A DNA stretch of 64,000 nt from Liolophura sinensis (Eukaryota > Mollusca > Polyplacophora > Chitonida > Chitonidae). Both the position numbers and the translations under genes were made by a program. Under the pieces are notes generated by a model. It ran no database searches. It saw only the letters and a list, made by a program, of their open reading frames with translations, and was not told the DNA's origin. Within the stretch, counting starts at the first letter, position 1; every line of letters starts with the position of its first letter. The stretch lies in the NCBI RefSeq assembly GCF_032854445.1, contig NC_088306.1, positions 13,141,386 through 13,205,385 of the forward strand, read 5' to 3'. Below, piece after piece: positions 56,301 through 64,000 of this stretch.

Positions 56301-59300
56301 AAATATTTATCATTTGGAGTTTAAATTTTTCGGTACATGTAGGGAAATGGTGAAATTCATCAATTACCCTGGTCAATATACAGTACATGTGTACCAAGCG
56401 ATGCAATGGCAGTAATTGTGATGGAATGCACTTGTTGAATCTGGTATAATTCATGGATTGCTTGCGATAAATGTATATGTCAAGTCTTAGACAGACTATG
56501 TTGCAGCAACTGGTGGGGATGCTATATACATGTACATGTCAAGTATACACTTTTAAATTTGTTTTTCATAATTTTTATCTATGTTTCTGGAATTTTCTTC
56601 TAAGAAAAGTGTGTGGAATATTAAAGTCTTACATTGAAAACATTCTGAAATACATATATTACAAATTTAAGAGGGTTATGACTTTTTTTAAGATCTAGCA
56701 AGTAGTATTCCCTCCCCATGTGCTGTTACGGCATGGTAACCTGCCAGATGGGCCTTAATCAGTGGAGCATGCTGGGTCATGGATATCATCACTATCGCTG
56801 TTAAACAAGATCCAACCCTTTTTTTTTTTTCACTCGTGCTTATCTTTCTCACTTTTATGTACAAGTAAGAGTCAGGTTTATTCTTAATGGGAATATCTTA
56901 CAGAACCCCTGCTTTACCCACTTCCTGTGAGCATGATGTTCTAAGCACCACTTCATTAACAAATTTCCCCGGCTGTGTTTTTTAATGAAGCCATAAGGCA
57001 GGAAAAAAATGCTTTCACACATATGTGTACAGCCAGGTGGGTAAATTCATCTGATGTCTAGAAAATGTTGCCTTTTTTTCTTTTTTTATTTTTGGCCTAA
57101 TGACTAGTTCAAAAACTAGCATCATTTTTATGAGATGAGCTAGAGATACACGAATGATATCTGTTGGATTGGCATGTAGGTGTATTTATAAGGTGTGTTG
57201 AATGATGAAAATGAAATTAGGCTGAGGTTATGTGACACTGCGCACATCTTGGCACTTTACTGACTGGAGGTAGTTGCTATGTAATTTTTAATTTCACATG
57301 AGGGAAGTGAAGAACTTTGAACATACAACATAGACAATAGCCAGAAATTATAAAATGTTTGACTACGGAAAAATCTGCACATCACACATTAATTTGCTAA
57401 TGTCAACAGGTAAAGCATCAATTTGGACTTATTTCGCCTTGAAACAGAGCTCACTGTTAACTTCCATGTTATTTAAACAAGGTTTTCATGCCGCCGTCTT
57501 GCCTCGGAAATGAATTAAGACAGATAAAAGGCAAGTAAAACGGCAAGGGCGCAGATGTTGGCAGTTTTAAACAGGACAGATAGTCAAAGGCCATTGTGAA
57601 ATGAAGTGACTTTTATTCAGTCTCCTAAGCTTTCCACCCTGGATGTCTTTACCGTCTTTACCCGCTCCACTCTTGATGCATTTGCATATGCAATGTAAAT
57701 TGCATGGTTTTTTTGACCATGTGGCGACAGTCACCACCAAATGGTTTGAAGATGTTTTCAACTTGGGCATCATGTCAATTCTCAAACAAAGGAAAAAAAG
57801 GGGAAGAAAAAGCCGATAAGTAGATGTTGATACAAGAATTGACCGGGAATTTGCATGGTGACAGGTGTTTTTCTGATGTTTATACAAGTTAATGCTTTGG
57901 GACATGTTAAATATGTTAAAAAAATTTATGTTAAAATTTCTGTTAAAAAAATTTATGTTAAAATTTATGTTAAAAAATTGTTAATTGTTTCGAGAAACAG
58001 TATGCCTGATTGATTTCAGTAAATTGCTATAACATCAATCTTAATCATATAAAAAGACATATAAGATCTTCAGATAGTTGTGAAAGCTCTTTATCTTAAT
58101 TTGCGCCTTGTTTAATTAGTTTCAAAAATGAAAATTCATGCACACATTTATTTTATGTAACAACAAGGCAGTATTGTGTATCGATGTCTGTAACACAACG
58201 TACAATAGTTAAACAGGCTTCTGCCACGATCATTGATATGTTCACAAGCAAGGTTGTTTTTGTTTTATTTTTAAGGTAAACTTTCATTGGAAAAACCAGG
58301 GTGTTGTTTTAGAGTAGGGGAATAATATTAAAACAACAAAGATGCGGGAGCACGTGAATCTTTTCTGATCCTTCTTTTATTAAGACAAACATAGGAAATG
58401 TTACATGTATCATTCACACTCTGTCGGTATTACCCTGATGCCCTGTTTTCCAGACAAAAATCCCTGCCAGATATTTTTCTTCACAACTTGTTCCACTTGT
58501 TGTCTGCTAGGAGAGTCGAGGGGGATGTTTTCATAGACTGACAGGAACACTTGATAATGTTATCCTCAGAAGAGCCTGCCAAACCATAATACATTGTCTT
58601 GTTTGAGAGAAAGCATTTCTCCTAGAAGTTCTGTTATATTTTGTCTTTCATTTTTTTTTTGTTTGGGGTGGGGAGCTGAGGAGGAGGTTATGGCAAGTTG
58701 CCAGAATATTGACCTCCAAAATCATTTAATTGTTAAACTTGTCACTATTCAATAGAGGATGTGTCACTTCAAAGAGTTCATAGACAATGCCAGGTATTCT
58801 TGTTTCTGTAGTAACACAGTAGTTCTCTGAAAGCTATAGTCTTATCTTGCCAACGGCTATGTAAGACTATACCCTTGTGTTCCAGTACGTCTGTATACAC
58901 TAGGCTTAAAACTGTGTGATACTTAGCAGATTATACTGCACTACCATATATCTGGTTTTAACCCAGGAGTGCGGTTGACAAGATAGCAGTTTAAGGATGC
59001 CTCATTGTCCAAGAATTGATAGGCTGCTGCAGTAGCATTGCTTGTTCATGTAATTATAACCAGAAGAGCCAAGGAGAAATACATCACTGACATGTATCTT
59101 ACGTGGAAATTTTTATTCAAAATTTACACAAAAGCAGGTGTATAATGCGCATGGTGCAGTTTCAACCCTGGCCTTGGACAGGGAATTTCCCTTTGCTCTC
59201 ACTGTTAGTTGGGTTTTGGTGAACATTCGCAGCTAATGGATAAAACTCCTGTTCAGCCTAATGCAGCTTATTTACGACCGCTCATCTTTTACCAGTTTTG

Positions 59301-59520
59301 TGTACATATGTATCGTATAGGAAGTCTCGTCAGTAACTGTAGCCAAAGGCCATTTGTTAAACCTAGTCTACCTGAAGTGTCTCTCTTGATTGAAGAAAAA
59401 CGTCATATTTAGGTCGTATGTATACACGTATGCATGCTTGGGTTTTAATGTCGTAATTTATGTATGACGACAAGGAGTGTATTAGGTGCGTGTACATATA
59501 TTGTATTTTCTTGTGTTTCC
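56301..59520. other. No recognised feature
   Basis: AT-rich unique sequence. A 112-codon minus ORF at 57905-57567 has no recognisable domain or splice context. Around 57900-57980 an attttatgttaaaa-like word repeats a few times. Confidence 0.35.
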
Positions 59521-59521
59521 A

Positions 59522-59705
59522 TGCCGCCTAATTAAGACACCAGACATGACACCCCACCCATCACATTATACTGACACCAGGCCAACCAGTCATGAGTTCC
59601 AAGCGAGCAGCAGCAAGTATGCCATTTTGGTATAACCTGACCCAGGTTTGATCCCAGAGTCTCCTGACTTCGAAGTGGATGCTCTAACCCTTATGAAACC
59701 AAAGT
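59522..59705 (-). mobile_element. Degenerate SINE of family 2 type
   Basis: In reverse complement it shows tagagcatccacttcgaagt, then gggatcaaacctgggt (B-box-like), then ggcctggtgtcagtataatg and tgggtggggtgtcatg. The intact family 2 copy at 26792-27137 has the matching tagagcatccgcttcggga and gtatcagtataatgg. The tail is not recognisable. Confidence 0.62.
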
Positions 59706-61745
59706 GCTCTTTAGTCATGTTAGACTGGATACATATATCACTGTACTGTATTCTAAGATTTAGGTATGTTCCTCAATTCCATTTACGGAAAGGCAAAAAA
59801 CCGGTTTTGTTTTATCTTGGTCCTGCACTGTTTATTTCCTTGTGCCAATAGCTTTAAAGCAACTTTTTCTTTGTTACTGAAATATTTAATATCATACAGG
59901 TATGTAATATCTATTTAGATCAAAAACATTTGACATTACTTAATGCATGCTCATGTATATACTTGCATTGATCTTTATCAAACATTAAAACTGAACACAA
60001 ACACCTGTAAATACGACCCTTTTCATTTGACAATATTACTGCCTGCCAGTGTATGTCTGGTACAAGCTGCTTCAAAGCAAATTATAGGCAATATCTAGTT
60101 GCCGCTATGATCATGGACAATTTGGCTGGTTAAGCAATCAGTGGCCTATTCTGCCACTGGGAAGACATTGTCACTGGAGAGGTGAAAGTGGTGGGGATGG
60201 AATTCCGAGGCTGCAGTCATTGATCATTGAAGCGTTGTGATTCACGCTTTGTGGAGAGACTCTGCTTTTATTGGCTGTATTTGCCTGAATAAACTGAAGC
60301 CATAGTTACTTTGTCTGGGGTGTAGTGAACTGAGGTGAATCAAAGAGAGGGATTTTATCCATTAACTAAGAGAAAGGCAAACTGACATTTAAAGTAACAG
60401 TAACTGGGTTTTCACAAAGAAAAGTTCATACTTCACTTAGTATAACATTTTTGGTAGATTGCAAATTACATGCCTTTATATTCTTACCACAAAAATTGGG
60501 AGAGCATAATATCTGTTCTATTATATTGAGTGGGCATAAAAAAATGGGCCGTACTTTGATGCTGCATTGCTCCATTATCCTTTGTTCAAACCATTTCAAA
60601 CTAGACATTCAAATGGCATGATTTTTTTAATATACTGACCAATTTTCAAGTTCATAGCTTGAGTAGTCTGTATGTAGGGTTAAAATAAAAACATAGCCTA
60701 AAAAACGCACGTTCCAGTGACTCACATTACATCACCTGTCAGGTGTCATGAATAGAGTGCGCGCTGTACCTGTGTGACATGCATTAAGGACAGCTGGAAA
60801 AAAAAATTACTCTTAAGGAGATTCGGGACTCAATCAGTTCATGGAAGAAACGTTTGCCTGCTGACCAATTGATCACCTTTTCAAGTAAAACAAGGTAGAA
60901 CATCATTTTGAAATGTCCGGAACATGCATTTTGGACTATATTTTGATTTTGGTCCCATGAACAGAAATCTTAAAGGATGAAATTGAAATTTGGTCTGTAT
61001 ACTAAGGACATAATGACTTTTGAGTGCATAAATTTTTAGAAGCTGACGTAAGAGGGTTTCGGAGATATTGAGCGTCAAAGTATGGCCCTTTTTTTTTTTT
61101 GCCCTACCCGATACTTTGGATTTTGCTGTTGTATACATCACTGAATATCAATTTTAAGTTCACGGTTTAAAATTTTAAGGTTTAAAGTTTAGAGAGATGC
61201 ACATGCACATGCTTCAGAGCAAATCGTCTTAGGTCATGACTCATGTCTTATATGTACACTTTGAGTTAGGACCAGGTTATTACAGGTGTACAGGCCACGT
61301 GTCAATCAAAATCATTACCATAACACTGGAAACAAGAACAACAATTTTCAATGTGAAGTTGGTCTTTCCAGTTCTTGTCTGTTGTGCTTAATTTGTGATG
61401 CTCATGAAATATTTTTGTAAAATAAATAATGATGTGAAGAAGTTTGAAGTACATGTATGCACAGTAGGATACAAATATTCATTTCTTATCTAGACTGGTA
61501 TTGCTTTGTAAGATTTAAATTCTTCCACATTGCTAAAAAAGAGCACAAGACCACTAGTTTGACCTAAATTTTCTTCTTGGAGTTCTACTCAAAGAGTTTT
61601 GAGGTTTAATTGTTTGGAAGGATTTAATTGTTTCTAACTGGAAAAAATTAAGTTTCAATACAAAATGTTTTATTTTATGACCTACATAAAATACATTTAG
61701 GCCCCTACATGAGAAATTGTATGTGAGAAATGGGTAATGTCAGGA
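59706..61745. other. No recognised feature
   Basis: Unique sequence. A short match to the 41-bp satellite (tttgtggagagactctg) near 60248 is probably chance. Confidence 0.35.
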
Positions 61746-61748
61746 TTC

Positions 61749-62570
61749 AGGCTTACAGCACACTGAAGCAGATACAGCAACACGGCAGTACAGACTTACA
61801 GCACACTGAAGCAGATACAGCAACACTGCGGTACAGGCTTACAGCACACTGAAGCAGATACAGCAACACTGCAGTACAGGCTTACAGCACACTCAAGCAG
61901 ATACAGCAACACAGCAGTACAGGCTTACAGCACACTGAAGCAGATACAGCAACACGGCAGTACAGGCTTACAGCACACTGAAGCAGATACAGCAACACTG
62001 CAATACAGGCTTACAGCACACTGAAGCAGATACAGCAACACTGCAGTACAGGCTTACAGCACACTGAAGCAGATACAGCAACACTGCAGTACAGGCTTAC
62101 AGCACACTGAAGCAGATACAGCAACACTGCAGTACAGGCTTACAGCACACTGAAGCAGATACAGCAACACGGCAGTACAGGCTTACAGCACACTGAAGCA
62201 GATACAGCAACACAGCAGTACAGGCTTACAGCACACTGAAGCAGATACAGCAACACGGCAGTACAGACTTACAGCACACTGAAGCAGATACAGCAACACT
62301 ACAATACAGGCTTACAGCACGCTGAAGCAGATACAGCAACACTGCGGTACAGGCTTACAGCACACTGAAGCAGATACAGCAACATTGCAGTACAGGCTTA
62401 CAGCACGCTGAAGCAGATACAGCAACACTGCGGTACAGGCTTACAGCACACTGAAGCAGATACAGCAACACGGCAGTACAGGCTTACAGCACACGGAAGC
62501 AGGTACGGAAACACTACAGTACAGGCTTACAGCACACTCAAGCAGATACAGCAACACTGCAGTACACATC
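61749..62570. repeat. 43-bp minisatellite, about 19 copies
   Basis: aggcttacagcacactgaag, cagatacagcaacactgcag and tac are repeated in steps of 43. Variants cggcag, cagcag and ctacag mark individual units. The last two copies have more changes. Confidence 0.96.
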
Positions 62571-63349
62571 CATGTAAAAACTTATCAATAAAGATTATGC
62601 AGTCAAAGTTATTAATTAAGTTATTAATATATAGTTGTGTAAATATTTGAATTTGTACATGTAGTCTGTATACTATGTATACTATGTTATGGGTGTTGAC
62701 GGCAGAAATGGAAAGAATCAAAATAATAAACATTTACATGACAATAGACATGTCTCCTCTAAATCTTCATTTCCTAGTCTACATTGAAGATCCGGCTGCT
62801 CAGATGTGCAGTGCGTGGTGCTAGTAGGTGTAAGTCGTTAGCTCTGCGCTCATCAGCGCTTGAGACAGAACTCTGTTCTTGATTGTCTTCCTTACCTGCA
62901 TAATGGCAGTCATCGATAAGGTCACATGATCATTACCTAGACAACTCGCACGATGTCGCTGAACCAGTGAGAACAAGACTAATTTCTTTGTAAAGGATAA
63001 GCATTCCTTGGGTCGAAAGACTCACTCAAAATCAGGCTTAGAATAATCACCTGAAGGTAATTGTTCTGGGTGGAAAGGTCTGTAGGGATGTGATGAAGAA
63101 GTAAGATTAATGTCTCCTCATTGGCCAAAGCTAAGGACAACGGATGAACAGTTCGATGCCCAGTACCAAATCTGCTAATTCTGGGATAACGTTTTTAGTT
63201 GGTTTTCAATTCTAGATGGTGACTGTGTCTGAGTGTAAGAATCCACTGTTAGATTTAGTTAGGAGTGTTGCGGAATCATGCTACAGGGACATGTATGCAT
63301 CCTTTAGTCACGCCTAGATCTGATACGGATGTGTCAAGTGTAAATGTAT
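62571..63349. other. No recognised feature
   Basis: Unique sequence with no clear exon. Confidence 0.35.
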
Positions 63350-63604
63350 CTATAAAAAATGTGTTCTTGTAGTGTTCAGTCTTTGATTAAAAAGCTGAAT
63401 AGTTGAGGTGTGCTTAAATTCTTCAGCCAATCTTCTTTTTTTGCTGAATGCACCTGCCAGCGATAGTTGCTCAGCAATAGTTGCTCTGTCCGGAGGGTAA
63501 AATACAAGCTCAGATCTGTGACATTCGACTACAAGTCGTGTCATCTGTATACTCACACCCAGTCTTAAAGGAATGATCCATTTTAAAAGATACGTGTATA
63601 TCAC
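63350..63604 (-). CDS. Hypothetical ORF or exon (weak)
   Basis: An 84-codon minus-strand frame contains a protein-like stretch (TRLVVECHRSELVFYPPDRA, then IAEQLSLAGAFSKKRRLAEE) and ends in a stop at 63350. A possible acceptor (gtgagtatacag) precedes an internal ATG near 63571, and a possible donor (CTGGCAG then GTGCAT) lies inside. Nothing else supports it. It may be a terminal exon of a gene extending right of the window, or chance. Confidence 0.22.
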   Translation of the reverse strand: MIYTYLLKWIIPLRLGVSIQMTRLVVECHRSELVFYPPDRATIAEQLSLAGAFSKKRRLAEEFKHTSTIQLFNQRLNTTRTHFL

Positions 63605-64000
63605 ATGTAGGACGGTAAAAGTCGAATGATTTATGACATAGAGTGTGGCTTCAAAGATTATAGTTTTTGCCCATCTTTATGCCTTTATCATTGAAATCAT
63701 TCCTTAAAACTGCTCACGTTTTAACTTTTTTTTAACTTAGCAATGAAAACACTGAGATAATTGAGCAGTAACGAAATCTGACTAGTGAGATAAGAAACGT
63801 CATGCATAAGACAAGCTGACCAGCAAAGACAGCTTGACTTGTCTACTAACAGGTACCTGACTTTGAATGAGGCTTTCAATGTTCAGTATTATTCCGAGGT
63901 TTTCCCTTGACGATCAACTCGCTCTAGAAGCTATACTTAGAGACATGGCCGAAGACTAACTTGTTTTGACTGGGTTACCTCCCTTTGTTGTCCTGACATG

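Noticed and set aside
57567-57905. 112-codon minus-strand ORF
   Set aside because: No domain, no splice signals, AT-rich composition as in the flanks.
60240-60275. Dispersed copy of the 41-bp satellite
   Set aside because: Only about 16 nt (tttgtggagagactctg-like) match, which can be chance.

Overview
The window is animal nuclear DNA, most probably from a mollusc. The evidence is GT-AG split coding exons with long AT-rich introns, many copies of tRNA-derived SINEs of molluscan type, a high density of the palindrome tacatgta, and no operons or ribosome-binding sites. The species cannot be named from sequence alone. Most of the 64 kb is non-coding, and the dominant content is tandem repeats: about 20 minisatellite or satellite arrays, two of them near 4 kb.

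Genes. A CpG-rich stretch at about 19.2-19.97 kb appears to be a shared promoter for two divergent genes. On the plus strand, a first coding exon (19967-20374) encodes a signal peptide and a Ser/Thr/Asn-rich extracellular start, and ends at a clear GTAAGA donor. On the minus strand, a likely non-coding exon (ending 19200, donor GTAAGT) fits with a signal-peptide exon (13469-13286) and, at the far left, a final exon (553-191) encoding one membrane span and a cytoplasmic tail. Together these suggest a type I single-pass membrane protein gene spanning about 19 kb. Its internal exons are only partly resolved; 11991-11855, 11492-11367 and 10406-10291 are weak, phase-compatible candidates. I cannot assign either protein to a known family. 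A further minus-strand exon with a consensus donor lies at 55731-55572, and a weak ORF lies at 63604-63350.

Mobile elements. One SINE family (head ggcctc..tggctcagttgg, tail ..aacaccaatcaaataaa) has about eleven copies in both orientations. Some are full length with target-site duplications and others are 5'-truncated. A second SINE family, ending in a cactcactcactc-type tail, is intact at 26792-27137 and degenerate at 59522-59705. There is also a decayed LINE reverse-transcriptase C-terminus (54265-54690), a short Tc1/mariner-type derivative with 28-bp inverted ends (43617-43857), a TA-flanked MITE family with three copies, a long foldback element (2646-2980) and a possible decayed DDE transposase piece (21221-21015).

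Tandem repeats, left to right by unit length: 44 bp (4031), 71 bp (5054 and 6742-8540), 37 bp x2 (11663), 20 bp x4 (15741), 52 bp (21540), 35 bp (22499), 60/57 bp carrying TGACGTCA (23480), 56 bp (28935), 52 bp x3 (29725), 75 bp x3 (30573), about 170 bp compound (32242), 47 bp (34982), 21 bp (36485), 31 bp x3 (37451), 64 bp x5 (37600), 47 bp x about 82 (39343-43190), 41 bp x about 97 (46585-50550), 44 bp x5 (55266) and 43 bp x about 19 (61749). Several show higher-order organisation. The 21-bp array is nearly identical to a 21-nt segment of the 47-bp unit 2 kb away. I found no bacterial or viral system, no CRISPR array and no rRNA gene. The notable biology is the divergent gene pair and the layered evolution of the tandem arrays.
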